Shown: in pieces, positions 7,719 to 13,410 of the stretch
How the letters are laid out: each line of letters starts with the position of its first letter
How positions within the stretch are numbered: the stretch's first letter is position 1
Origin: Caldifarciminota bacterium
GTDB lineage: Bacteria > Hydrothermota > Tepidihabitantia > B3-TA06
Assembly (NCBI GenBank): GCA_014729665.1
Contig: WJJO01000374.1
Location: 1-13,410 of the forward strand
Direction: 5' to 3'
Length of the DNA stretch: 13,410 nucleotides
Made by a program: the position numbers and the translations under genes
The notes under the pieces: generated by a model
The model's database searches: none
Told to the model about the DNA's origin: nothing
The model's input: the letters and a program-made list of their open reading frames with translations, nothing else

Positions 7719-8294
7719 ATGGCTCTAATTAACTACGCGACCAAAGAGATCAATGTCAAGATTGTTTATTACGGACCTGGACTCGGAGGAAAAACCACTA
7801 ATCTGCGCTGGATATACGGGAAACTGGATGCCGAAGCAAAGGGTAAGATGATTACCCTTGCAACCGAGATGGATAGAACACTCTTTTTTGACTTCCTGCC
7901 CGTAGATCTGGGCAGCGTCAGAGGGTTTGAAACCAGATTCCATCTTTACACGGTACCCGGTCAGGTTTTCTACAACGCGTCGCGTCGAATCATACTGCGT
8001 GGTTCGGACGGGATCATCTTTGTCGCAGATTCCCAGAACGAGCGGAGGGAAGATAACATCGACAGCCTGAACAACCTGAAGGAAAATCTTGCTACCTTCA
8101 ATCTCAGCCTTGATGAGACCCCGTATGTGATGCAGTACAACAAAAGGGACCTTCCGAACATTATGACCGTCTCGGAGATGGAGGAGCTTCTTAACCCCCG
8201 GGGCGTACCTTACTTTGAATCCGTGGCTACCCAGGGGATCGGGGTTTTCGAAACCTTAAAAGAGATAGCCAAGATGGTTATCCGCAAATTCTAG
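7719..8294 (+). CDS. mglA: MglA-family small Ras-like GTPase
   Basis: The 191-aa GTPase is very close in pattern to bacterial MglA. Visible motifs are the P-loop GPGLGGKTT (19-27), the switch-I stretch DRTLFFDFLP (52-61) with Arg53 at the position of the intrinsic arginine finger and Thr54, the MglA-specific TVPGQ (78-82) replacing DxxGQ with Gln82 as the likely catalytic residue, NKRD (141-144) for guanine recognition, and SVATQG (168-173). In Myxococcus and Thermus MglA-GTP marks a cell pole and positions motility or pilus machinery, and MglB stimulates hydrolysis. All catalytic residues are intact, so an active GTPase is expected. The gene follows the MglB-like gene by 6 nt and closes the operon. 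No strong ribosome binding site precedes the ATG. Confidence 0.92.
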   Translation: MALINYATKEINVKIVYYGPGLGGKTTNLRWIYGKLDAEAKGKMITLATEMDRTLFFDFLPVDLGSVRGFETRFHLYTVPGQVFYNASRRIILRGSDGIIFVADSQNERREDNIDSLNNLKENLATFNLSLDETPYVMQYNKRDLPNIMTVSEMEELLNPRGVPYFESVATQGIGVFETLKEIAKMVIRKF

Positions 8295-8581
8295 GCAGGC
8301 TTCCGGGTTTTTTTCCGTCTGCTATAACGTTTACAATCCCCATAATATTAAACCATACAGGCATACAGGATTGAGTGGGATTATTCCTTAAGTCCTATTG
8401 AATCTGCGGGAAGGTGATTTATTCAACTTCCCGTTCTCTGCGAGGGATACATCCTTTTGCGATCCGGAGTTCCGGTTGCTGCGATCGTTTTGAATTGTTT
8501 AAGCTCAAAAAGGAGCAACTAAATTTCGAGGCGATCCCAGAAGGGATCGCCTCTACACTCTAACTTAGGATTTGCGGATTG
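8295..8581. other. Convergent intergenic region with several hairpins, no gene seen
   Basis: These 287 nt separate the ends of the mglA gene and the propeller gene. Right after the mglA stop an inverted repeat (GCAGGC 8295-8300 with GTCTGC 8317-8322, one G-U pair) encloses seven T residues; it may weakly stop transcription. An 8-bp tandem duplication (CATACAGG twice) lies near 8353-8370. Further hairpins are CGGGAAG/CTTCCCG (8407-8413 with 8427-8433, 13-nt loop), CCGG/CCGG (8464-8475), GCTC/GAGC (8503-8516), and the strong one at 8528-8553. I found no convincing ORF, tRNA or known RNA here. Confidence 0.6.
8528..8553 (-). terminator. Strong 11-bp hairpin, likely (bidirectional) terminator of the propeller gene
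   Basis: GAGGCGATCCC (8528-8538) pairs perfectly with GGGATCGCCTC (8543-8553) around a 4-nt AGAA loop. It begins 28 nt past the stop codon of the minus-strand propeller gene. On the minus strand it is followed by GAAATTT, a weak U tract. On the plus strand the trailing sequence is not U-rich, so action on the por-mglBA transcript is less certain. Confidence 0.6.
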
Positions 8582-10714
8582 TTAGCGAATTACCATTACC
8601 TTTTCGACCGCATCGAAAGAGGGAGTCAGGAAGCGAACAAAGTAGACACCTGGAGCCACATCGGCGTTCCATTTCACCTTATGTGAACCGGCCGAGAACG
8701 TTCCGTCTGCAAGTGTTTCGACCAGCTTGCCCGATACGTCGTAGACCTTTACCGATACGCTGGCGGCCTTTGCTACGCTGAAGCTGACTGATGTTCTGTG
8801 TGCAAAGGGGTTGGGTTTGATGGCATCAAGTCCGAAGCTTAAGGGTTCCTCGGCTATCCCGGTGTAGGGGATGCCCAGGAAGGAAACGAACTCCTCTTCG
8901 CCCAGAAGCTCTCGCTCACCGCCGGGAATAGCTGCAAAGAAGCGGGCTACGTAGCCACTGCTGTCGTCGCAAACCCACTGGGCAAAGGTCTGGGCAACCT
9001 CAGCCTCGGGATCGAGGCTCGCTACGGCAACACTGTCGATGTAGTCCGGGGTCAGGTATCCTTCAGGAAGTATCTCGCAGTAGCAGTAGAAGTTTTCAGC
9101 AGTCTCTGAACCCACGTTCTTGAAGTTTGCCGCAGGCGTCATCGTGTCCACCTCGCTTTCCAACTGGGGAGTGGTGATATCAATAGGATCGACCTGAGCC
9201 CTTGCTTCTGTGGAGAACCGCTGGTTCTTGTCGTTGTTGTTTACGTCGATGTCGTCAGGGTGGTTGACTACGAAGAACGCCTCGTATTCCGTGTTTATCT
9301 CCGGGGTGAACGATTTAAACGCGGAGACCTGGTTGTAACCGGGATCGAGGGGATAGGCGTGAATAACATCCTCATAGTCGACCTGCATGTTGCCCAGGTT
9401 CGTTATCCTGCAGACAACCTCGGCTTCGATGGTGGTATCCTCGAGGTTCTGCCAGATGAGGCATGCGGGAACAAAGGCAGCCGGTTCCTCTACCGCGTAA
9501 GGCCTTATGACTTGCTCCATTATCAAATCGAGGCTGTCCTCTTCGGGGCCGGGTCCGGTGGTGGCTTTGAACCAGTTGTAGTATATCTCGTACCGTCCGC
9601 CTGAGCTGTAGTCACGATAGTCGTACCAGCATATATGGACGTTACCGTGTGGGTCTGCGGCCAGGCTTGCCCGGCGTGAGAATTGATCATCGTCCTGGGT
9701 CAAAGGCTGGAAACCGTCCCAGGTTCCTGTTTCGCCGTCCATCCGGTTGTAGTAGATTTCGTAATCTGCTCCGCTTCTGTCGTCCCAGGCCACCCAGATG
9801 TTGTCTGCGGTGTCGCAGCAGATCGAGGGATAGTATACGTATCTATAGGTACTTTGATCGACCTGCTCCGGGGTACCCCAGTTTCCCGTGTTCCCGGAGA
9901 TGACGTAGATATGACGTGGACGATTATAGCTGGTGTAAGCTATATAAAGGTTGTCCTCGGAGTCGTGGCATATAGAGGTGGCGTAGGAGTAGTAGCATTC
10001 GTAGGTACCGGTCAGGTTTTCGGTATTCCACGAAGCCCCGTTATCCGTACTCCAGGCATGAATCAGCCGATAGCCGTTGTTGGAACCGAACGACATGTGG
10101 ATGACCCCGTCAGAGGTCACGGTTATTGAAGGGCGGTAGGCGTAGCGGTAATACCCGGGATTGTGAACCAGGACGGGTGAGGTAAAGCTCGATGAGCCTG
10201 CGTCACGGCGCCGGTAGTATACCTGTCGACCTCTGCTGTAACGATTGATGGCGAAATGGGTGTTGCCGTCATCGTCGTTGGCTATCGCCGGGTAGTTGTA
10301 GCCGTAGCCCATGTCTCTGATAGAACCCCAGCCGGCGTCATACTCGCGGAACCACATGTCGTAGCCGTAGTCCCAGGAAACCTGGGCTTTGCCTGTATAG
10401 TCCACGGCCACCACCGGATAGTTTGCCCGCTCCGAGGTTGAGCTTATTAGCGTTCCGGGTCCTGGGGCAGGCGGAGTGCCGACGGGGAACATCACGTGTT
10501 TTGCCATGTAGTCGGGATAGTAGTAATCTCGCCATACTATGTGAACGTTATTGGTATCCGCGGCTATTGCCCAGCCGCCGTAGTAGGTCGTATATGAGTA
10601 TTGGGGGGTGTTGGAGATCCTGGTTTCGGTCTGCCACTGGCCGAATGCAGGTACTGCAACCAGCAGAGCCAGAGCAAGGATTATTAGTGTCCTTGACACT
10701 TTTGGTTTACGCAT
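8582..10714 (-). CDS. Secreted seven-repeat beta-propeller protein with C-terminal sorting/FlgD-Ig-like domain
   Basis: The 710-aa protein has a signal peptide (MRKPKVSRTL then a hydrophobic core, cleavage after about AFGQ, residue 26). Residues 47-365 hold seven copies of a motif like YPSIxxDxxxNxHxxW, spaced 42-53 residues, as expected for a seven-bladed sialidase/BNR-like propeller. Two Ig-like stretches follow (about 400-510 and 515-612). The last 78 residues (633-710) run NPF, then VKVYDVSGKLVETL, GSHKVKW, PGVYFVRF and VEKVMVIR, the pattern of type IX secretion sorting domains and FlgD-Ig-like domains. No sialidase catalytic residues can be assigned, so it is probably a surface-bound or secreted binding protein. 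ATG 10714 is chosen because AAGGAGG lies 4 nt upstream and a signal peptide follows at once; the frame is open for 48 codons further but that part is leader RNA. Confidence 0.85.
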   Translation of the reverse strand: MRKPKVSRTLIILALALLVAVPAFGQWQTETRISNTPQYSYTTYYGGWAIAADTNNVHIVWRDYYYPDYMAKHVMFPVGTPPAPGPGTLISSTSERANYPVVAVDYTGKAQVSWDYGYDMWFREYDAGWGSIRDMGYGYNYPAIANDDDGNTHFAINRYSRGRQVYYRRRDAGSSSFTSPVLVHNPGYYRYAYRPSITVTSDGVIHMSFGSNNGYRLIHAWSTDNGASWNTENLTGTYECYYSYATSICHDSEDNLYIAYTSYNRPRHIYVISGNTGNWGTPEQVDQSTYRYVYYPSICCDTADNIWVAWDDRSGADYEIYYNRMDGETGTWDGFQPLTQDDDQFSRRASLAADPHGNVHICWYDYRDYSSGGRYEIYYNWFKATTGPGPEEDSLDLIMEQVIRPYAVEEPAAFVPACLIWQNLEDTTIEAEVVCRITNLGNMQVDYEDVIHAYPLDPGYNQVSAFKSFTPEINTEYEAFFVVNHPDDIDVNNNDKNQRFSTEARAQVDPIDITTPQLESEVDTMTPAANFKNVGSETAENFYCYCEILPEGYLTPDYIDSVAVASLDPEAEVAQTFAQWVCDDSSGYVARFFAAIPGGERELLGEEEFVSFLGIPYTGIAEEPLSFGLDAIKPNPFAHRTSVSFSVAKAASVSVKVYDVSGKLVETLADGTFSAGSHKVKWNADVAPGVYFVRFLTPSFDAVEKVMVIR
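9620..10576 (-). repeat. Seven propeller-blade repeats within the coding sequence
   Basis: Repeat cores in the protein begin near residues 47, 98, 140, 193, 244, 294 and 347. Examples are GWAIAADTNNVHIVWRD, YYPSICCDTADNIWVAWDD and RASLAADPHGNVHICWYD. Blades share an aromatic-Pro start, an Asp turn, an Asn/Gly pair and a Trp or aromatic near the end. Loops between blades are strikingly Tyr-rich. Confidence 0.8.
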
Positions 10715-10820
10715 GTAACCTCCTTGCGTATCTCTGTGGATACACCTTTTGATTTGTCTTTTTTTGAATATACTTATTCCCTGCCCCTGAGCAGATTTTA
10801 TTTGTATCTCTTTCTCCCAT
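10707..10820 (-). CDS. Possible 37-residue leader ORF overlapping the propeller gene start
   Basis: Within the leader of the propeller gene an ATG at 10820 is preceded, 3 nt upstream, by GGAGG (10828-10824). The frame encodes 37 residues rich in Lys, Gln and Arg (begins MGERDTNKICSGAG) and stops at TAA (10709-10707). Its last codons cover the Shine-Dalgarno sequence and ATG of the propeller gene, overlapping that gene by 8 nt in a different frame. Such a layout permits translational coupling or attenuation. The product matches no family I know. The GGAGG and short spacer match local practice, but coding is unproven. Confidence 0.3.
   Translation of the reverse strand: MGERDTNKICSGAGNKYIQKKTNQKVYPQRYARRLHA
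10719..10725 (-). promoter_or_regulatory. Ribosome binding site that fixes the propeller-gene start
   Basis: AAGGAGG on the minus strand lies 4 nt before ATG 10714 and is directly followed by a signal-peptide coding stretch. A small stem-loop (GTATC/GATAC, 10728-10732 with 10739-10743) sits just upstream and could influence ribosome access. Confidence 0.85.
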
Positions 10821-10883
10821 ATACCTCCAGGTATGTTTCGAATCCTACAAGCCCTCATAATGAAGCATCCATCCTTAGAATTA

Positions 10884-10911
10884 AATATACGCGATTACAG
10901 AAGCTTGTCAA
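10884..10911 (-). promoter_or_regulatory. Promoter of the propeller gene
   Basis: On the minus strand a perfect TTGACA (10911-10906) and TATATT (10889-10884, 5 of 6) are 16 nt apart. The start of transcription would be near 10877, giving a leader of about 160 nt. The leader holds an inverted repeat ATACCT/AGGTAT (10821-10826 with 10829-10834) that contains the GGAGG of the leader ORF. Confidence 0.72.
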
Positions 10912-10998
10912 GTGTTTGATGCTCCTATTCATTACTCCGAGAGTTAGCTACTCCCAGTTCCAAATGGATTCGAGACGTAAACAAGTTATTTATGAGAA

Positions 10999-11080
10999 GC
11001 GGCGTAAGCCGCATGCGATCTTTTGAAACCTATCGGTTCACAAGTGTCTCGTGAAACGAGAAAAGGAGCACTTCAGTGCT
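10999..11080. repeat. Cluster of four consecutive small stem-loops between divergent promoters
   Basis: Four different inverted repeats follow each other at roughly 20-24 nt intervals. They are GCGGC/GCCGC with GTAA loop (10999-11012); TGAAACC/GGTTCA with one bulge and TATC loop (11024-11040); TCTCGT/ACGAGA with GAA loop (11047-11061); and AGCACT/AGTGCT with TC centre (11067-11080). The last one touches the -35 box of the OmpA promoter. None has a following T tract. They could be operators, parts of an RNA, or a structured repeat remnant; no assignment is possible from sequence alone. The rest of 10912-10998 shows nothing I recognise. Confidence 0.55.
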
Positions 11081-11107
11081 TGACAGTCTGGTTGTTTTCC
11101 TTAAAAT
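11080..11107 (+). promoter_or_regulatory. Promoter of the OmpA-family gene
   Basis: TTGACA (11080-11085, perfect) and TAAAAT (11102-11107, 5 of 6) are 16 nt apart. The expected start near 11114 gives a leader of about 19 nt that contains AAGGAGG (11122-11128), 4 nt before ATG 11133. Confidence 0.78.
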
Positions 11108-11132
11108 GAGATAAACAATTCAAGGAGGCTTT

Positions 11133-13049
11133 ATGTTCAAGCGTGTATTGGTTGCAGCGCTTCTTGCAACGACAATTGTATTTGCATTCCCCGCTATAGG
11201 CGGAAGCCGCGGGTTTTACCGGGTAATCGATACAAAGTCCGACGGGTACGGGATGCTTTCCCTGTCCCTTCACAACACAATCCAGAGGGCTGAGGTTCGA
11301 GATACCAACTGGTACCAGCTTGCCCTGCGGGGTGGAGTTACCTATGCTCCCCTGGACTGGATGGACTTCTGGGTTTCACCCACCTATGGGGTATGGTCGG
11401 ACGATTTCGGTTTCACCAATTCCCACGTGGGCTTTTACGATACCCGTTTCGGACTTAAGATGAGTGTATTGGCTATCCCGGTATTCAAGTTCGGATTCAT
11501 GGGTCAAGGCAATATAAACACACTCAGCGATGAGTTCGGCTATGGTGAGTCGGGCTTCGGTTACGGAGGCGGCCTGCTCCTGGGTGCGGATTTCGCGGAC
11601 ATCTCGGTCGCCGCACCATTCAACCTGGTTGCCAACGTCGGATATCTTATGAACTCAGCTGAAAATACAACCGATTCACTAGCTTTAGGCATTGGCCTTG
11701 AACTGCCCGCAAAGACCTACGCGGCAACAATTGAACTGACTACCGTCCAGGACATGGATAACCTTTTCGATTTCGAGTATAACTCCATGATTATTACCCC
11801 GGGCATCAAGTTTACCTTCCCGTTCGGGGTTGGACTCGATCTCGGGCTTGATATCGCGTTCGGCGGAAACGCACCAACATTCCAGGGGATACTGGGCATA
11901 AACTTCGTTTCGCCGTTCCTGCGTCCAGCCCCGCCTCCTGTGGGTGTTGTGGCCGGTTCCGTTCTCGATGATTTCACGGGCGACCCTCTGGCGGCAAGGG
12001 TTTTCTTTGCAGATACCTCCTTGAATATCCCGGGTATCATGACCGATCCTGCGACCGGGGTTTTTCAGTTCGATACCGTTCCTACAGGGGTCGTAACTGT
12101 AGTCGTTCAAGCCGACAACTACCGTGAGATGAGTATACCTCTCGTCGTAAAGGAGAACGAAACGACCACCCAGGAATTCAGACTGATTCCGAAAAAGACC
12201 TACGGCTCGATAACCGGTGTTGTCAAGGATGCTAAGACCGGGGCGCCGGTTCAGGCAAAGATCAGATTGAAAGGGCTTGACATACCTCCTATCACCACTG
12301 ACGCCAACGGGTTTTATCGTCTGGATTCGGTTCCTACCGGAATCGCATCGGTCGAAGCGACCGCTCCCGACTTCCTGCCATCCATCAGCACGGTTCAGAT
12401 AGAGATAAACAAGACAGCCAACCTAGACCTCATGCTCAAGACAACCAAGATTGAGGGAGAATTTCTCGGTCAGATAAAGGACAGAAAGACCGAAGAGCCT
12501 ATAGGCGGCAAGATTATCTTCCCAGAGTCCGATATACCACCCGTGGTTGCAGATCCTGCAACCGGGGTGTTCAAGGCCACGCTTCCTGCCGGAACCTACG
12601 CCATTATCGTTACCTCCGAAGGATACATCCAGCAGCCTTCACCTCTTGTAATCAAGGAAGACGATTATACCGAAAAGGAATTCAATCTGGTTAAGAAGGG
12701 GATGACCTTTACCTTGCACAACATTCACTTCGACTTCAACAAGTCGACAATCAAACCTGAGAGTTATCCTGTTCTCGATGAGGCCGCAAAGATACTCAAA
12801 GAAAATCCCTCAATCAGAGTAGAAATACAGGGGCATACCGACAGCGTTGGTTCCGACGAGTACAACCAGACCCTCTCCGAAGCACGCGCCGCGTCGGTGG
12901 TCAACTACTTCGTTATGAAGCATCAGATAGACACCCGGCGTCTGGTGGCCAAGGGTTACGGCGAATCGAAGCCTATTGCATCCAATGCATCCGAGGCCGG
13001 ACGTGAACTCAATCGCAGGGTGGAGTTCGTAATCCTTGGCGAGATGTAG
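11133..13049 (+). CDS. OmpA-family outer-membrane protein with three carboxypeptidase-regulatory-like repeats
   Basis: The 638-aa protein has a signal peptide (about 1-23, ending FPAIGG). A beta-barrel-like region (about 24-262) alternates aromatic and Gly-rich strands and ends VSPFLRP. A proline linker (PAPPP, 265-269) leads to three tandem beta-sandwich repeats (about 271-354, 355-439, 440-522) of the carboxypeptidase-regulatory-like type. The C-terminal OmpA domain (523-638) shows IHFDFNKSTI, GHTDSVG with Asp570, and NRRVEF with Arg628; Asp and Arg at these places bind peptidoglycan diaminopimelate in the family. The protein should tie the outer membrane to the cell wall, with the repeats as a periplasmic spacer. 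ATG 11133 has AAGGAGG 4 nt upstream. A membrane coiled-coil gene follows after 4 nt. Confidence 0.9.
   Translation: MFKRVLVAALLATTIVFAFPAIGGSRGFYRVIDTKSDGYGMLSLSLHNTIQRAEVRDTNWYQLALRGGVTYAPLDWMDFWVSPTYGVWSDDFGFTNSHVGFYDTRFGLKMSVLAIPVFKFGFMGQGNINTLSDEFGYGESGFGYGGGLLLGADFADISVAAPFNLVANVGYLMNSAENTTDSLALGIGLELPAKTYAATIELTTVQDMDNLFDFEYNSMIITPGIKFTFPFGVGLDLGLDIAFGGNAPTFQGILGINFVSPFLRPAPPPVGVVAGSVLDDFTGDPLAARVFFADTSLNIPGIMTDPATGVFQFDTVPTGVVTVVVQADNYREMSIPLVVKENETTTQEFRLIPKKTYGSITGVVKDAKTGAPVQAKIRLKGLDIPPITTDANGFYRLDSVPTGIASVEATAPDFLPSISTVQIEINKTANLDLMLKTTKIEGEFLGQIKDRKTEEPIGGKIIFPESDIPPVVADPATGVFKATLPAGTYAIIVTSEGYIQQPSPLVIKEDDYTEKEFNLVKKGMTFTLHNIHFDFNKSTIKPESYPVLDEAAKILKENPSIRVEIQGHTDSVGSDEYNQTLSEARAASVVNYFVMKHQIDTRRLVAKGYGESKPIASNASEAGRELNRRVEFVILGEM
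11943..12698 (+). repeat. Three tandem regulatory-like domain repeats in the OmpA-family gene
   Basis: Each unit is about 84 residues. Units share an opening GxVxDxxTGxP, a middle IPPxxTDPATGVF or close variant (residues 299-311, 384-394, 468-480), and a (V/L)P(T/A)G turn near residues 316-319, 400-403 and 485-487. The first and third units also keep similar DNA around the DPATGVF stretch, suggesting duplication within the gene. Confidence 0.8.
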
Positions 13050-13053
13050 AAGT

Positions 13054-13410
13054 ATGCCTGTAGCTGACAAGGATAAGGAAAAGGGCAGATCCGGCAAACG
13101 TATACCGGTCATTGTATGGGTACTTTTGATTTTGTTCGGATTGTCCTTCTTCGTGAATATCGTCGTTATTGCCTCGGTAAGCAGTATCAAGCGTTCGGTA
13201 AGCGAGATGCGCGAACCGCTCAATCTATTCTATACGGATGAATTGGACCTGATCGAGGCAGAGCTGGATGCCTTCGAGATGACCTTTGCCGACGAAAAGC
13301 CCTCGTACAAAGGCGAGATCCGCAGACTAAAAAGGGATATAGAAAAAACCTGGGAGCTGTGGGATAAGGCAAGCCAGGCCAAGAAAAACCGGTGGTACCG
13401 GGTTCATAAG
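13054..13410 (+). CDS. Single-pass membrane protein with coiled-coil region (partial, 3' end outside window)
   Basis: ATG 13054 opens a frame that stays open to the window edge (119 codons, no stop). The first 17 residues are Lys/Arg-rich (MPVADKDKEKGRSGKR). A single hydrophobic segment follows (about 18-41), then a highly charged helical stretch (about 42-119) rich in Glu, Lys, Arg and Leu. By the positive-inside rule the short N-terminus is cytoplasmic and the helical part periplasmic. I do not recognise the family. The start is 4 nt after the OmpA-family stop and lacks a strong Shine-Dalgarno sequence, so the two genes are probably cotranscribed and translationally coupled; an envelope role is inferred from that. 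Confidence 0.75.
   Translation, partial: MPVADKDKEKGRSGKRIPVIVWVLLILFGLSFFVNIVVIASVSSIKRSVSEMREPLNLFYTDELDLIEAELDAFEMTFADEKPSYKGEIRRLKRDIEKTWELWDKASQAKKNRWYRVHK

Noticed and set aside
8295..8322. Standard rho-independent terminator after mglA
   Set aside because: The T run lies in the loop of the inverted repeat rather than after the stem, so it does not have normal terminator form; described only as part of the intergenic region.
9683..10129. Long hydrophobic-looking open frame opposite the propeller gene
   Set aside because: Its Val/Gly/Ile-rich composition is what antisense of Tyr/Asp/Asn-rich repeats produces; no start signals or motifs.
10715..10858. 48-codon N-terminal extension of the propeller protein
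   Set aside because: It would bury the signal peptide and lacks its own ribosome binding site, whereas AAGGAGG and a signal peptide mark ATG 10714.
10964..11026. 20-residue ORF (MDSRRKQVIYEKRRKPHAIF) in the divergent intergenic region
   Set aside because: No ribosome binding site, no promoter in front, and its end lies within the stem-loop cluster; too short to support.
10999..11080. CRISPR array
   Set aside because: The stem-loops differ from one another in sequence, there are no identical repeats with spacers of constant length, and no cas genes are nearby.

Overview
The window reads like a chromosomal piece of a Gram-negative, anaerobic or fermentative bacterium. The envelope is diderm: there is an Omp85-type barrel, an OmpA-type peptidoglycan anchor, and signal peptides on the envelope proteins. 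The metabolism is ferredoxin-based: a four-subunit pyruvate:ferredoxin oxidoreductase and a flavodoxin/ferredoxin fusion. A C-terminal sorting-like domain (NPF...YD.SG...GVYF...), a beta-propeller surface protein, MglA/MglB and OmpA with carboxypeptidase-regulatory-like repeats together suggest the FCB side of the tree or an uncultured phylum such as WOR-3/TA06. That placement is inference from gene style only. Ribosome binding sites are strong (GGAGG) with unusually short spacers of about 4 nt, and several sigma-70-like promoters are visible.

Layout. 1-69 is the lysine-rich tail of a gene entering from the left, closed by a clear rho-independent terminator (89-110). Three genes follow on the minus strand: a flavodoxin/ferredoxin fusion (3292-4092), then a secreted patatin-POTRA-barrel protein starting at TTG (917-3121), then a CPBP membrane protease (144-860). 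From a 129-nt divergent control region a plus-strand operon begins: porG-porD-porA-porB (4222-7215), then an MglB-like roadblock protein and an MglA-like GTPase (7218-8294). Gaps or overlaps between these genes are only a few bases. A 287-nt convergent intergenic region with several hairpins follows. Next is a minus-strand gene for a secreted seven-repeat beta-propeller protein (8582-10714), with a long leader that holds a possible 37-codon upstream ORF. A divergent intergenic region with four consecutive small stem-loops separates it from an OmpA-family protein with three internal regulatory-like repeats (11133-13049). A single-pass membrane coiled-coil protein starts 4 nt later and runs off the right edge.

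How the genes work together. The Por subunits convert pyruvate and CoA to acetyl-CoA, CO2 and reduced ferredoxin, and the divergent flavodoxin/ferredoxin protein could exchange electrons with that pool. MglA/MglB form a GTPase switch with its regulator, known from polarity control in Myxococcus and Thermus; its tight linkage to por is the most unusual layout in the window. The outer genes (patatin-barrel, propeller, OmpA, CPBP protease, coiled-coil membrane protein) concern the cell envelope. I saw no CRISPR array, transposon, tRNA or rRNA. No wholly new system is demonstrated; the best leads are the por-mglBA linkage, the propeller gene's leader, and the stem-loop cluster at 10999-11080.
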